DNA of 64,000 bases. Origin: Methylorubrum sp. B1-46 (lineage in GTDB: Bacteria > Pseudomonadota > Alphaproteobacteria > Rhizobiales > Beijerinckiaceae). The translations under genes and the position numbers were made by a program. Under the pieces are notes generated by a model. That model saw nothing but the letters and a program-made list of their open reading frames with translations, was not told where the DNA came from and made no database searches. Below, one piece after another: positions 19,440 to 30,807 of this stretch. The stretch is from NCBI RefSeq assembly GCF_021117295.1, contig NZ_CP088247.1, positions 4,789,001-4,853,000 on the forward strand, in the 5' to 3' direction. Within the stretch, counting starts at the first letter, position 1; each line of letters opens with the position of its first letter.

Positions 19440-20195
19440 TCAGGCGGCGGGCAGCGCGTCCGGGTCGATCGGCGCGCCCTCGGCCCAGGCCGCGATCAGC
19501 GCGCGCACCGCTTCCGGGTCGGCGAGGCGGCGGCTCGCCACCGTCTCACCCTCGCCGACGCGCACGCTGACCCCGCCATCCTCGTTCACAGAAGCGAAGG
19601 CGATCTCGTCGGTGCGGTCGTCGCCCAGGAAAATCGCCCGGCGGCCGGCATAGGGGGCGGCCTCCCCGAAGGCGCGGATCGCGTGGCCCTTGGTGGCGTC
19701 CGCCGGCACGATCTCGCCGACGGCCTTGCCGAGCTGGAGCCGGTAGGCGGCGCCGAGATCGCGCGCCACTGCCTTGACGATCGCCTCGGCCGCTTCCGCA
19801 TCGCCGGGTGCGGCCAGCCGCCAGTGGACCGCGACCGAGGCGCCCTTGTCCTCGATCAGCACGGCTTCGTAGCGCGCCGTCTCCGCGTGCAACCGCTCGA
19901 CGCCCGCGCGCAGGTCCGGGTGATCCTCCGGCCGTCCGCCGCTCAAGGTCCCGTCCACCCGGCGCTCGACCCCGTGCAGTCCGGCGACGTCGAACCGGGC
20001 GGGGTTCAGGAAGTCGTCGATCACCGTGACCGGGCGCCCGGTGACGATCGCGAGCGCGCCGCCGAGCCGCGCCCGCAGCCGCTCCAGGGCGGGCACGAGA
20101 TCGGGATCGACCCGCACCGCGTCGGGCCGCGGCGCGATCTCGACCAGCGTGCCGTCGAAATCGAGGAACAGGGCGTAATCTGCGGTTTCGCTCAC
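19440..20195 (-). CDS. otsB: trehalose-6-phosphate phosphatase
   Basis: A 251-aa HAD-superfamily phosphatase that converts trehalose 6-phosphate to trehalose, a compatible solute. Motif I is FLDFDGTLVEIAPRPDAV, motif II is AIVTGRP, and motif IV is AIFLGDDRTDEIAF. I chose the GTG at 20195 because AGAAGGA lies a few bases upstream and it gives the usual start (SETADYALFLDFDGTL); an ATG-initiated form to 20279 would add 28 unremarkable residues. otsA is not in the window. It is divergent from the DUF427 gene at 20282. Confidence 0.92.
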   Translation of the reverse strand: MSETADYALFLDFDGTLVEIAPRPDAVRVDPDLVPALERLRARLGGALAIVTGRPVTVIDDFLNPARFDVAGLHGVERRVDGTLSGGRPEDHPDLRAGVERLHAETARYEAVLIEDKGASVAVHWRLAAPGDAEAAEAIVKAVARDLGAAYRLQLGKAVGEIVPADATKGHAIRAFGEAAPYAGRRAIFLGDDRTDEIAFASVNEDGGVSVRVGEGETVASRRLADPEAVRALIAAWAEGAPIDPDALPAA

Positions 20196-20281
20196 GGCAT
20201 CGTCCTTCTCTCGGGCTGTTCCTGCGCTAGCATGAGGGCCGGTTGCGACAAACCGGTGATACGACATCAACGGAGGCACCC

Positions 20282-20776
20282 GTGCGGCCCATCCCCATCC
20301 GCCCCGGCCCAGGGCAGGAAAGCGTCTGGGACTACCCCCGCCCGCCGCGGCTGGAGCCGGTGCCGGAGCGGCTGACGGTCATCCTCGGCGGGCAGACCCT
20401 TGCCGCGACCACTTCCGGCTTCCGGGTGCTGGAGACGAGCCACCCGCCGACCTACTACTTTCCACCCGCCGATATCGCGGACGGCGTCCTCGGCCCCCCG
20501 CGCCGGGCCGGGATCTGCGAGTGGAAAGGCCGGGCCGTGCTGTTCGACGGGACCGGCGGCGGCGAACGGGCGCCGGGGGCGGCCTGGGCCTATCCCGACC
20601 CGACGCCGGACTTCCGGCCGATTGCCGGTTACGTCGCCTTCTATGCCGGTCCGATGGAGGCTTGCCTCGTCGGGGACGTGCGGGCCGAGCCGCAGCCCGG
20701 TGGCTTCTACGGCGGCTGGATCACGCCGGGCCTCGTCGGTCCGTTCAAGGGCGGACCCGGCACGATGGGCTGGTGA
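20282..20776 (+). CDS. DUF427-domain protein
   Basis: A 164-aa soluble protein with the DUF427 fold: LTVILGGQTLAATTSGFRVLETSHPPTYYFPPADI, then CEWKGRAVLFD and YPDPTPDFRPIAGYVAFYAGPMEACLVGD. The family has no settled function. The GTG at 20282 is preferred because GGAGG lies 6 nt upstream; an ATG at 20243 is in frame but has no ribosome site. It is probably followed in the same transcript by the serine hydrolase gene 71 bp later. Confidence 0.85.
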   Translation: MRPIPIRPGPGQESVWDYPRPPRLEPVPERLTVILGGQTLAATTSGFRVLETSHPPTYYFPPADIADGVLGPPRRAGICEWKGRAVLFDGTGGGERAPGAAWAYPDPTPDFRPIAGYVAFYAGPMEACLVGDVRAEPQPGGFYGGWITPGLVGPFKGGPGTMGW

Positions 20777-20847
20777 CGCTTTTCAGGCTGGCGCCCCTCG
20801 GTGAGGTCGCTACATCGGCCTGACGACACGAACCCGAGGAGCCGTGC

Positions 20848-22065
20848 ATGCAGGTCGAGACCGATCCCCGAAACCTCGGCCTCTGCCCCGATCGCCTGGA
20901 GCGGATCGACGCCTGGATGCGGGGCTACGTCGAGAGCGGGCGGCTGGCCGGCCTCTCGGTGAGCGTGCTGCGCGGCGGCCAGACCGCCTTCTTCCGCGCC
21001 CACGGCCATGCCGACCTCGCGCGGGGCAAACCGTTCGCCGCCGACACCATCACCCGCATCTACTCGATGACGAAGCCGCTGACCTCGCTCGCGGTGCTGA
21101 TGCTCTACGAGGAGGGACGGTTCCAGCTCGACGATCCGGTCGCGCGCTTCCTGCCGGAATTCGCGCAGATGCGGGTGATGACCGGCGGCAACCGGGCCAA
21201 GATTGAGACCGAGCCGGCGTTGCGCCCGATCACGATCCGCGACCTCCTCACCCACACCAGCGGCCTGACCTACGGCTTCATGGAGGCGACCCTCGTCGAC
21301 GCGCTCTACCGCCAGAACGAAATCGACTTCCAGACCTCGACCCTGTCGCTCGGCGAACTGGTCGCACGGCTCGCGCAGCAGCCGCTCCTGGCCCAGCCGG
21401 GGGCGGAGTGGAACTACTCGGTGGCCACCGACGTGCTCGGCCACTTCGTGGCGGTGGTGTCGGGCCAGGACTTCGCCGAGTTCATGCGCACGCGCATCCT
21501 GCGCCCGCTCAGCATGGACGACACCGACTTCTTCGTGCCGGAGGACAAGCAGGCGCGATTTGCGGCGAACTATGTCTTCGACCGGGCCGGGAAGCTCCGG
21601 ATCTACGACGACAGCGTCGAGAGCCGGTTCCTCACACCGCCGCCGCTCGCCTCGGGCGGGGGCGGGCTCGTCTCGACGGCGACCGACTACCTGCGCTTCT
21701 GCCGGATGCTCCTCAATCTCGGCGAGCTCGACGGCGTGCGGCTCCTCGGGCGGAAGACCGTCGAACTGATGCTGATGAACCACCTGCCGGGCGACTTGGC
21801 CGCCATGGGCCAGCCGCGCTTCGCCGAGTCCTCCTACGCCGGAATCGGCTTCGGGCTCGGCGTCTCGGTGATGCTCGATCCCGCGCGCGCCCAGATTCTC
21901 GGCACGCCGGGCGAGGTGTCCTGGGGCGGCGTGGCGAGCACCTCCTTCTGGGTCGATCCCGACGAGGACATGGCGGTGGTGCTGATGACCCAGCTCATCC
22001 CCTCCTCCGCCCTGCCCCTGCGCCGCGAATTGCGGGTGCTGACCTACGCCGCCATCGAGAGTTGA
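20848..22065 (+). CDS. serine hydrolase of the class C beta-lactamase / esterase family
   Basis: A 405-aa cytoplasmic protein (no signal peptide). Seen: the SxxK motif SMTK with Ser73 and Lys76, the YxN-type motif in WNYSVATDVLG, and a C-terminal WGGVASTSFWVDPDEDM segment corresponding to the third motif region. Without a signal peptide it is more likely an esterase or peptidase (EstB-like) than a true beta-lactamase. GAGGAGC lies 8 nt before the ATG. Physiological substrate unknown. Confidence 0.87.
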   Translation: MQVETDPRNLGLCPDRLERIDAWMRGYVESGRLAGLSVSVLRGGQTAFFRAHGHADLARGKPFAADTITRIYSMTKPLTSLAVLMLYEEGRFQLDDPVARFLPEFAQMRVMTGGNRAKIETEPALRPITIRDLLTHTSGLTYGFMEATLVDALYRQNEIDFQTSTLSLGELVARLAQQPLLAQPGAEWNYSVATDVLGHFVAVVSGQDFAEFMRTRILRPLSMDDTDFFVPEDKQARFAANYVFDRAGKLRIYDDSVESRFLTPPPLASGGGGLVSTATDYLRFCRMLLNLGELDGVRLLGRKTVELMLMNHLPGDLAAMGQPRFAESSYAGIGFGLGVSVMLDPARAQILGTPGEVSWGGVASTSFWVDPDEDMAVVLMTQLIPSSALPLRRELRVLTYAAIES

Positions 22066-22229
22066 AGGCCCCCCGGGCACGTCTCGGGAACGGAAGCGCG
22101 GCAATTAACATATGTCCGTAGGCGTTTTCTCGGTGTCGGGCGGAGCGCGTCTCCGCTCGGAGGCTGCGCGGCTGCCCGCATCCGCCGCAACCGGATCGTT
22201 CGAACGCAACAAGGGAATCGGCCCCGGAC

Positions 22230-24209
<1,980 letters not shown>

Positions 24210-24375
24210 CGACGGGCAAGGCGCGCGGTGGTTCTCAAGCCACCGAGCATCCGGCGCCCCGCGACCCGGCCTTCGCGCAACAGTGGTATCTCGTTGCAGT
24301 AAAAGAAAAATCAGAAGAGCATCAAAAATATTTTTAGGCCCTGCTTGATCGATTGACGCAGTGCAAACTAGCTCT

Positions 24376-24398
24376 TTTGACCAATGATTTTTGTCAAA
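24376..24398. promoter_or_regulatory. dyad in the AT-rich control region of the formate dehydrogenase operon
   Basis: TTTGAC (24376-24381) and GTCAAA (24393-24398) form a perfect 6-bp dyad with an 11-bp spacer, 82 bp before the fdsG start, within the most AT-rich stretch of the region (about 24290-24430). The shape suits a LysR-type binding site and a LysR gene lies just after the operon; the link is inferred. Confidence 0.45.
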
Positions 24399-24479
24399 CC
24401 ACGAGACAGCTTGATTGAACTTTAGTGCCGGCCCTGTTTGGATCCAGCCTTAGAACAAAACCAAGTTGGGCAGGAAAAC

Positions 24480-24953
24480 ATGGCTGGTTCCGAGCCTTGG
24501 AACGCCGCACGCGCCGCTGGGATCGTTGCGGAGCTGCAATCTCTCGAGGGCGCGACTCTCCCTATATTGCATGCGCTGCAAGAGACCTTCGGCTACGTCG
24601 ACGCGGAGGCGGTGCCGATGATCGCCGACGCGCTGAACCTGTCGCGCGCCGAGGTCCACGGCTGCTTGACATTCTACCATGACTTCCGCCGCGAGCCGCC
24701 GGCTGGGCGCCACCACGTGAAGCTGTGTCGGGCCGAGGCCTGTCAGGCCATGGGCTCCGATCGTCTGCACGGCGAGATCCTCTCCCGCATGGGTTGCGAC
24801 TGGCACGGCACCAGTCCTGACGGCGTCACCGTCGAGCCGGTCTACTGCCTCGGTCTCTGCGCCAACGGTCCGGCCGCCCTGGTCGATGACGAGCCGCTGG
24901 CCCGCCTCTCGGCCGAATCCCTCGACGCCGCCCTCAAGGAGGCCCGCGCGTGA
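24480..24953 (+). CDS. fdsG: NAD-dependent formate dehydrogenase, gamma subunit
   Basis: A 157-aa NuoE-like thioredoxin-fold subunit carrying one [2Fe-2S] cluster. Ligands are Cys83 and Cys88 (LCRAEACQAMG) and Cys123 and Cys127 (YCLGLCANGP). It passes electrons in the soluble heteromeric formate dehydrogenase. In Methylobacterium this enzyme is known as FDH2, and this gene would be fdh2C. Start at 24480: GCAGGAAA lies upstream and the next gene overlaps the stop by 4 bp (GTGA). The long AT-rich leader suggests regulated transcription of the whole operon. Confidence 0.95.
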   Translation: MAGSEPWNAARAAGIVAELQSLEGATLPILHALQETFGYVDAEAVPMIADALNLSRAEVHGCLTFYHDFRREPPAGRHHVKLCRAEACQAMGSDRLHGEILSRMGCDWHGTSPDGVTVEPVYCLGLCANGPAALVDDEPLARLSAESLDAALKEARA

Positions 24954-26509
24954 GCATCACCGTCTACGTTCCGCAGGACGCCGTCGCCCTGGGGCTCGGC
25001 GCCAACCGCGTCGCCCGCGCGATCTTTTCCGGTGCGGAAGCCCGCGGCCTCGATCTGCGCATCGTCCGCACCGGCACCCGCGGCCTGCTCTGGCTGGAGC
25101 CGATGGTCGAGGTGGCGACCCCTGAGGGCCGCATCGCCTACGGCCCGGTGACACCGGCCGATGTCGAGAGCCTGCTCGACGCGAATTTCGCAGCGGGCGG
25201 CGAGCATAGGCTCTGCCTCGGAGACCCCGAGAAGATCCCCTTCCTCGCCCGGCAGCACCGCCTCACCTTCCACCGCTGCGGCGTGGTCGATCCGCTCTCG
25301 GTCGAGGATTACAGGGCCCATGGCGGCTATCGCGGTTTGGAGGCCGCGCTGAAGCTCGGCGCCGAGGGCACCGTCGGGGAGGTGCGCGATTCGGGTCTGC
25401 GCGGGCGCGGCGGCGCCGGCTTCCCGGCGGGCATCAAGTGGAACACGGTGATGCTGGCGAAGGCGGACCAGAAATACGTGGTCTGCAACGCCGACGAGGG
25501 CGATTCCGGCACCTTCGCCGACCGGATCATGATGGAGGGCGACCCCTTCAACCTGATCGAGGGCATGACGATCGCCGCCGTCGCAACGGGGGCCACGCGG
25601 GGCTACATCTACTGCCGCTCCGAGTATCCGCAGGCGTTCAAGACCCTGCGCGACGCGATCGCCAACGGCGTCAAGGCCGGTGTGTTGGGCGACAACATCC
25701 TGGGCAGCGGCAAGAATTTCCACCTCGAAGTCCGACTCGGCGCCGGCGCCTATATCTGCGGCGAGGAGACCTCGCTGCTGGAGAGCCTCGAGGGCAAGCG
25801 CGGTATCGTCCGGGCCAAGCCCCCGATCCCGGCGCTCAAGGGCTTCCTCGGCAAGCCGACGCTGGTCAACAACGTCATGACCTTTACGGCCGTGCCCTAC
25901 ATCCTGGAGCACGGCGCCAAGGCTTACGCTGAGTATGGCATGGGCCGCTCGCTCGGCACGCTGCCGATCCAGCTTGCCGGCAATATCAAGCACGGCGGTC
26001 TGATCGAGTACGCCTTCGGCATCACCATCCGTCAGGTGATCGAGGATTTCGGCGGCGGCACAGCCTCGGGCCGGCCGGTCCGCGCGGTGCAGGTCGGCGG
26101 CCCGCTCGGGGCCTACTTCCCAGACGAGCTGCTCGACACGCCGCTCGATTACGAGGCGATGGCGGCCAAGAAGGGCCTCGTCGGCCACGGCGGCATCGTC
26201 GTGTTCGACGACACCGTGGACATGGCGCGTCAGGCTCGCTTCGCCTTCGAGTTCTGCGCCACCGAATCCTGCGGCAAGTGCACCCCCTGTCGCGTCGGCG
26301 CGACCCGCGGCGTCGAGACCATGGACAAGGTGATCTCCGGCATCCGCCCGGAGGCCAATCTCAAGCTCGTCGAGGATCTCTGCGAGATCATGACCGACGG
26401 CTCGCTCTGCGCCATGGGCGGCCTGACGCCGATGCCCGTGATGAGCGCGATCACCAACTTTCCGGAAGATTTTCGGCGCGCGGGCGATCTGCCCGTCGCG
26501 GCCGAGTGA
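24950..26509 (+). CDS. fdsB: NAD-dependent formate dehydrogenase, beta subunit
   Basis: A 519-aa diaphorase subunit that binds FMN, NAD and a [4Fe-4S] cluster and reduces NAD+. An N-terminal ferredoxin-like segment of about 120 residues is followed by a NuoF-like core with the FMN/NADH motif GRGGAGFPAGIKW near residue 150 and the CNADEGDSGTFADR motif. The cluster ligands are Cys441, Cys444, Cys447 (ESCGKCTPCRVG) and Cys487. GTG start overlapping the fdsG stop, so translation is coupled. Equivalent to fdh2B in Methylobacterium naming. Confidence 0.96.
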   Translation: MSITVYVPQDAVALGLGANRVARAIFSGAEARGLDLRIVRTGTRGLLWLEPMVEVATPEGRIAYGPVTPADVESLLDANFAAGGEHRLCLGDPEKIPFLARQHRLTFHRCGVVDPLSVEDYRAHGGYRGLEAALKLGAEGTVGEVRDSGLRGRGGAGFPAGIKWNTVMLAKADQKYVVCNADEGDSGTFADRIMMEGDPFNLIEGMTIAAVATGATRGYIYCRSEYPQAFKTLRDAIANGVKAGVLGDNILGSGKNFHLEVRLGAGAYICGEETSLLESLEGKRGIVRAKPPIPALKGFLGKPTLVNNVMTFTAVPYILEHGAKAYAEYGMGRSLGTLPIQLAGNIKHGGLIEYAFGITIRQVIEDFGGGTASGRPVRAVQVGGPLGAYFPDELLDTPLDYEAMAAKKGLVGHGGIVVFDDTVDMARQARFAFEFCATESCGKCTPCRVGATRGVETMDKVISGIRPEANLKLVEDLCEIMTDGSLCAMGGLTPMPVMSAITNFPEDFRRAGDLPVAAE

Positions 26510-26522
26510 GGAGGCTTGAGCC

Positions 26523-29375
26523 ATGACCCTCATCAAGGAAATCGACTACGGCACGCCGATCCGGCTCAACGAGCAGACGGTGACGCTGACCATCGACGGC
26601 GAGAGCGTGACGGTGCCCGCCGGCACCTCCGTGATGGCCGCGGCGATGCATATGGGGACCAAGATCCCCAAGCTCTGCGCCACCGACTCGCTGGAGCCGT
26701 TCGGCTCCTGCCGCATGTGCCTCGTGGAGATCGACGGCCGCCGCGGCACGCCCGCCTCCTGCACCACGCCGGCCGAGAACGGCATGGTCGTGCACACGCA
26801 GACCGACAAGCTGCACCGCCTGCGCAAGGGCGTGATGGAGCTCTACATCTCCGACCACCCGCTCGACTGCCTGACCTGCGCGGCCAACGGAGATTGCGAG
26901 CTGCAGGATACGGCCGGTCAGGTCGGTCTGCGCGAGGTGCGCTACGGCTATGACGGCGACAATCACGTCAAGCCGTCTTCCGACCGCTACCTGCCCAAGG
27001 ACGAGTCGAACCCCTACTTCACCTACGATCCCTCGAAGTGCATCGTCTGCAACCGCTGCGTCCGCGCCTGCGAGGAGACGCAGGGCACCTTCGCTCTGAC
27101 GATTGAGGGCCGCGGCTTCGACAGCCGCGTGGCGGCGGGCCCGACCAACTTCATGCAGTCGGAATGCGTGTCCTGCGGCGCCTGCGTCCAGGCCTGCCCG
27201 ACCGCGACGCTGCAGGAGAAGACGATCCACGAATTCGGCCAGCCCGACCATGCGGCGGTGACGACCTGCGCCTATTGCGGTGTCGGCTGCGCCTTCAAGG
27301 CCGAGATGCAGGGCGACAAGGTCGTGCGCATGGTGCCCTACAAGGGCGGCAAGGCCAACGAGGGTCATAGCTGCGTCAAGGGCCGCTTCGCCTACGGCTA
27401 TGCCACCCACAAGGACCGTATCACCAAGCCGATGATCCGCGCCAAGATCACGGATCCGTGGCGCGAGGTGTCGTGGGAGGAGGCGATCAACCACGCGGCC
27501 TCCGAGTTCAAGCGCATCCAGGCGAAGTACGGGCGCGACTCGGTCGGCGGCATCACCTCGTCGCGCTGCACCAACGAGGAGGCCTACCTCGTCCAGAAGC
27601 TGGTGCGCGCCGCCTTCGGCAACAACAACGTCGATACCTGCGCCCGCGTCTGCCACTCGCCGACCGGCTATGGCCTGATGTCGACGCTCGGCACCTCCGC
27701 CGGCACGCAGGACTTCAAGTCCGTCGAGGAATCCGACGTGATCCTCGTCATCGGCGCCAACCCGACCGACGGCCACCCCGTCTTCGGTTCGCGGATGAAG
27801 AAGCGGCTGCGTGAAGGCGCCCGCCTCATCGTCGCCGACCCGCGCAAGATCGACCTCGTGAAGTCGCCCCACATCCGGGCCGACCATCACCTGCCCTTGA
27901 AGCCCGGCTCCAACGTCGCCTTCATCAACGCGTTTGCCCACGTCATCGTCACCGAAGGGCTGGTTGACGAGGACTACGTCCGCGAGCGCTGCGATCTGGC
28001 CGAGTTCGAGTCCTGGGCCCGCTTCATCGCCGAGGAGCGCAACTCGCCGGAAGCGGCCCAGGCGATCACCGGCGTCGATCCGGCCGAGATCCGTGCGGCG
28101 GCCCGCCTCTACGCCACGGGGGGCAAGGCGGCGATCTACTACGGCCTCGGCGTGACCGAGCACAGCCAGGGCTCGACCATGGTGATGGGCATGGCCAACA
28201 TCGCCATGGCCACCGGCAATATCGGCATGGTGGGCGCCGGCGTGAACCCGCTGCGCGGCCAGAACAACGTGCAGGGCTCGTGCGACATGGGCTCGTTCCC
28301 GCACGAGCTGCCGGGCTACCGCCACGTCTCGGACGACGCCACCCGCGAGAGCTTCGAGGCGATCTGGGGGGCCAAGCTCGACAACGCGCCGGGCCTGCGC
28401 ATCACCAACATGCTCGATGAGGCCGTCTCCGGCACCTTCAAGGGCATGTACATCCAGGGCGAGGACATCGCTCAGTCCGACCCCGACACGCATCACGTGA
28501 CCTCCGGCCTCCGGGCGATGGAGTGCATCGTGATCCAGGACATCTTCCTGAACGAGACGGCCAAGTACGCCCACGTTTTTCTTCCGGGCGCCTCGTTCCT
28601 GGAAAAGGACGGCACCTTCACCAACGCCGAGCGCCGCATCAGCCGCGTGCGCAAGGTGATGGCGCCGCTCGGCGGCTACGGCGACTGGGAGGGCACGATC
28701 CTGCTCGCCCGCGCGCTCGGCTACGAGATGAACTACAGCCACCCGTCCGAGATCATGGACGAGATCGCCCGCCTCACCCCGAGCTTCGCCGGCGTCTCCT
28801 ACGACAAGCTGGAGGAACTCGGCTCGATCCAGTGGCCGTGCAACGAGAAGGCGCCGCTCGGCACCCCGATGATGCACGTCGACCGGTTCGTGCGCGGCAA
28901 GGGCCGCTTCATGATCACAGAATACGTGCCGACCGACGAGCGGACCACGGGCAAGTTCCCGCTGATCCTCACCACCGGCCGCATCCTCTCCCAGTACAAT
29001 GTCGGCGCGCAGACCCGTCGCACCGAGAACTCGCGCTGGCACGAGGAGGACGTGCTGGAGATCCACCCCTTCGACGCGGAGATGCGCGGCATCGTCGACG
29101 GCGACCTCGTCGCGTTGGAGAGCAGGTCCGGTGATATCGCGCTGAAGGCCAAGGTGACCGAGCGGATGCAGCCGGGGATCGTCTACACGACCTTCCACCA
29201 CGCCAAGACCGGCGCCAACGTCATCACCACCGACTATTCGGACTGGGCCACCAACTGCCCCGAATACAAGGTGACGGCGGTGCAGGTGCGGCGCACGAAC
29301 CGGCCCTCCGACTGGCAGGCGAAGTTCTACGAGGAAGACTTCTCGCTCACCCGGATCGCGGAAGCCGCGGAGTAG
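26523..29375 (+). CDS. fdsA: NAD-dependent formate dehydrogenase, catalytic alpha subunit
   Basis: A 950-aa molybdopterin enzyme oxidising formate to CO2. An N-terminal [2Fe-2S] ferredoxin domain (GSCRMCLVEIDG), a His/Cys NuoG-like segment (DHPLDCLTCAANGDCELQD) and two [4Fe-4S] motifs (CIVCNRCVRACEE; CVSCGACVQACPT) precede the bis-MGD domain, which opens with a further [4Fe-4S] site (CAYCGVGC). The metal ligand is Cys377 followed by His378 (CARVCHSPTG), a Cys-type rather than selenocysteine enzyme. AGGAGG lies about 7 nt upstream, and 13 bp separate it from fdsB. Equivalent to fdh2A; Mo versus W cannot be read from sequence. Confidence 0.97.
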   Translation: MTLIKEIDYGTPIRLNEQTVTLTIDGESVTVPAGTSVMAAAMHMGTKIPKLCATDSLEPFGSCRMCLVEIDGRRGTPASCTTPAENGMVVHTQTDKLHRLRKGVMELYISDHPLDCLTCAANGDCELQDTAGQVGLREVRYGYDGDNHVKPSSDRYLPKDESNPYFTYDPSKCIVCNRCVRACEETQGTFALTIEGRGFDSRVAAGPTNFMQSECVSCGACVQACPTATLQEKTIHEFGQPDHAAVTTCAYCGVGCAFKAEMQGDKVVRMVPYKGGKANEGHSCVKGRFAYGYATHKDRITKPMIRAKITDPWREVSWEEAINHAASEFKRIQAKYGRDSVGGITSSRCTNEEAYLVQKLVRAAFGNNNVDTCARVCHSPTGYGLMSTLGTSAGTQDFKSVEESDVILVIGANPTDGHPVFGSRMKKRLREGARLIVADPRKIDLVKSPHIRADHHLPLKPGSNVAFINAFAHVIVTEGLVDEDYVRERCDLAEFESWARFIAEERNSPEAAQAITGVDPAEIRAAARLYATGGKAAIYYGLGVTEHSQGSTMVMGMANIAMATGNIGMVGAGVNPLRGQNNVQGSCDMGSFPHELPGYRHVSDDATRESFEAIWGAKLDNAPGLRITNMLDEAVSGTFKGMYIQGEDIAQSDPDTHHVTSGLRAMECIVIQDIFLNETAKYAHVFLPGASFLEKDGTFTNAERRISRVRKVMAPLGGYGDWEGTILLARALGYEMNYSHPSEIMDEIARLTPSFAGVSYDKLEELGSIQWPCNEKAPLGTPMMHVDRFVRGKGRFMITEYVPTDERTTGKFPLILTTGRILSQYNVGAQTRRTENSRWHEEDVLEIHPFDAEMRGIVDGDLVALESRSGDIALKAKVTERMQPGIVYTTFHHAKTGANVITTDYSDWATNCPEYKVTAVQVRRTNRPSDWQAKFYEEDFSLTRIAEAAE

Positions 29376-29389
29376 TCCCTTGGGATTGA

Positions 29390-29412
29390 GGGGCGGACCG
29401 AAGGCCCGCCCC
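29390..29412 (+). terminator. hairpin between fdsA and fdsD
   Basis: GGGGCGG (29390-29396) pairs with CCGCCCC (29406-29412) across a 9-nt loop, 14 bp after the fdsA stop and without a T-run. It may attenuate or protect the upstream mRNA instead of ending transcription, since fdsD follows. Confidence 0.35.
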
Positions 29413-29427
29413 GGTCTCTTCTCCCAA

Positions 29428-29449
29428 CCGGCACCTCAGGATGAGGGCG
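29428..29449. repeat. fragment of the 17164-type repeat inside the formate dehydrogenase operon
   Basis: Twenty-two bases from CCGGCACCTC to ATGAGGGCG are identical to the right end of the long inverted repeat at 17164-17275. The left arm is missing, so this is a partial copy in the fdsA-fdsD gap. Confidence 0.6.
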
Positions 29450-29492
29450 CGGGTCGGAACACAGCCTCACCCATACAGAGCCCGAGCAGGCG

Positions 29493-29783
29493 ATGAGCGC
29501 GACGAATCCCAACGACAAGCTGGTTCGGATGGCCAACCAGATCGCCCTGTTCTTCCGGTCCTATCCGGAGGACGAGGCGGTGGCGGGCATCCACAACCAC
29601 ATCGTAGCGTTCTGGACGCCGAAGATGCGCCGCGACCTCGAAGGTTACAGCGACGAGGCCGGCGACCGGCTCGACGCCCTGGTCCACAAGGCTCTGCACG
29701 AGCAGCCGACGACCGAGAGCCCGGTGCGCCCGGCCACCCGCAACCCGCAACTCGCGGGCGAGGGTGCCAGCGACGCGGGCTGA
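29493..29783 (+). CDS. fdsD: formate dehydrogenase delta subunit
   Basis: A 96-aa protein matching the FdsD family: NPNDKLVRMANQIALFFRSYPEDEAVAGIHNHIVAFWTPKMRRDL. FdsD has no cofactor and is needed for a stable, active complex in related enzymes. The gap of 117 bp after fdsA is filled by a hairpin and a repeat fragment rather than by the fdhD-like sulfurtransferase (FdsC) gene found in many fds operons. Equivalent to fdh2D. Confidence 0.9.
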   Translation: MSATNPNDKLVRMANQIALFFRSYPEDEAVAGIHNHIVAFWTPKMRRDLEGYSDEAGDRLDALVHKALHEQPTTESPVRPATRNPQLAGEGASDAG

Positions 29784-29877
29784 TACGCATCTCATCCCAA
29801 TGTCTTGAGCAGGCTTTCGCAATCGGCCTACCACGGCGGAGGCCCGCCCTCTCTGCGGGTGTCCGGGCGGCGCAGAC

Positions 29878-30804
29878 GTGATCGACAAGCTCGAATTCCT
29901 CCTGGCGCTCGCCCGCGAGCAGCATTTCGGGCGCGCGGCCGAGACCTGCGGCGTCACTCAGCAGACGCTCTCGGCGGGGGTGAAGAGCCTGGAGGACCGC
30001 TTCGGCGTCCGCCTCGTTCAGCGCGGCTCGCGCTTCCAGGGCTTCACCCCCGAGGGCGACCGGGTGCTGGCCTGGGGCCGGCGCATCGTCGGCGACGCCC
30101 GGGCGATGCAGGACGACGTGGCGGCGCTCCGCAAGGGCCTCTCGGGCCATCTGCGCATCGCCGCCGTGCCGACTGCACTGCCGATGGTGGCGGCCCTGAC
30201 CACGCCCTACCGGGCACGCTACCCGAACGTGCGCTTCAGCGTGATCTCGACGACCTCGGAAGAGATCTTCTCGCTGATCGACAACCTCGAGGCCGATGCG
30301 GGACTGACCTATCTCGACAACGAGCCGCTGAGGCGCGTCATTGCCGTGCCGCTCTACACCGAGCACTATCAGCTGCTCACCGCGGCCGGCGGTCCCTACG
30401 ACGACCGCGCCAGCGTCACCTGGGCGGAGCTCGCCCGGATCCCGCTCTGCCTGCTGACGCCGAACATGCAGAACCGGCGCATCATCGACCAGCAGCTCCG
30501 CGCGGCTGGCGGCGAGCCGGCGCCGACGCTGGAATCGAACTCCATGGTCGTGCTGATGACCCATGTGCGCACGCTGCAATGGGCGAGCGTGATGCCGGCG
30601 ATTCTCGCCGACGCACTGGGGCCGACCGAGGGCTTGCGAGCGATCCCGATCGTCGAGCCCGACCTGCGCCACGCCATCGGCCTCGTTGCCCCGCGCCGCG
30701 ATCCGGCGACGCCGATGGTGACCGCGCTGGTCAACGTCGCCCGCACCGTGGCCCGCACCCTCGACGCCGACGATCCCGTCCCGGCGATGCTGCCGAGCCC
30801 ATGA
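29878..30804 (+). CDS. LysR-family transcriptional regulator after the formate dehydrogenase operon
   Basis: A 308-aa LysR regulator with helix-turn-helix at about residues 3-60 (KLEFLLALAREQHFGRAAETCGVTQQTLSAGVKSLEDRFG) and an effector domain from about 90. GTG start at 29878, 94 bp after fdsD on the same strand. In several bacteria a LysR protein (FdsR) controls fds genes; here the position makes it a candidate for the dyad at 24376-24398, but that is inference. A copy of the 3555-type repeat begins right after its stop. Confidence 0.88.
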   Translation: MIDKLEFLLALAREQHFGRAAETCGVTQQTLSAGVKSLEDRFGVRLVQRGSRFQGFTPEGDRVLAWGRRIVGDARAMQDDVAALRKGLSGHLRIAAVPTALPMVAALTTPYRARYPNVRFSVISTTSEEIFSLIDNLEADAGLTYLDNEPLRRVIAVPLYTEHYQLLTAAGGPYDDRASVTWAELARIPLCLLTPNMQNRRIIDQQLRAAGGEPAPTLESNSMVVLMTHVRTLQWASVMPAILADALGPTEGLRAIPIVEPDLRHAIGLVAPRRDPATPMVTALVNVARTVARTLDADDPVPAMLPSP

Positions 30805-30807
30805 ATC

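Noticed and set aside
26451-29201. Long antisense ORF (916 aa) opposite fdsA
   Set aside because: An artefact of high-GC codon bias; it lacks any domain and lies wholly opposite a confirmed formate dehydrogenase subunit.
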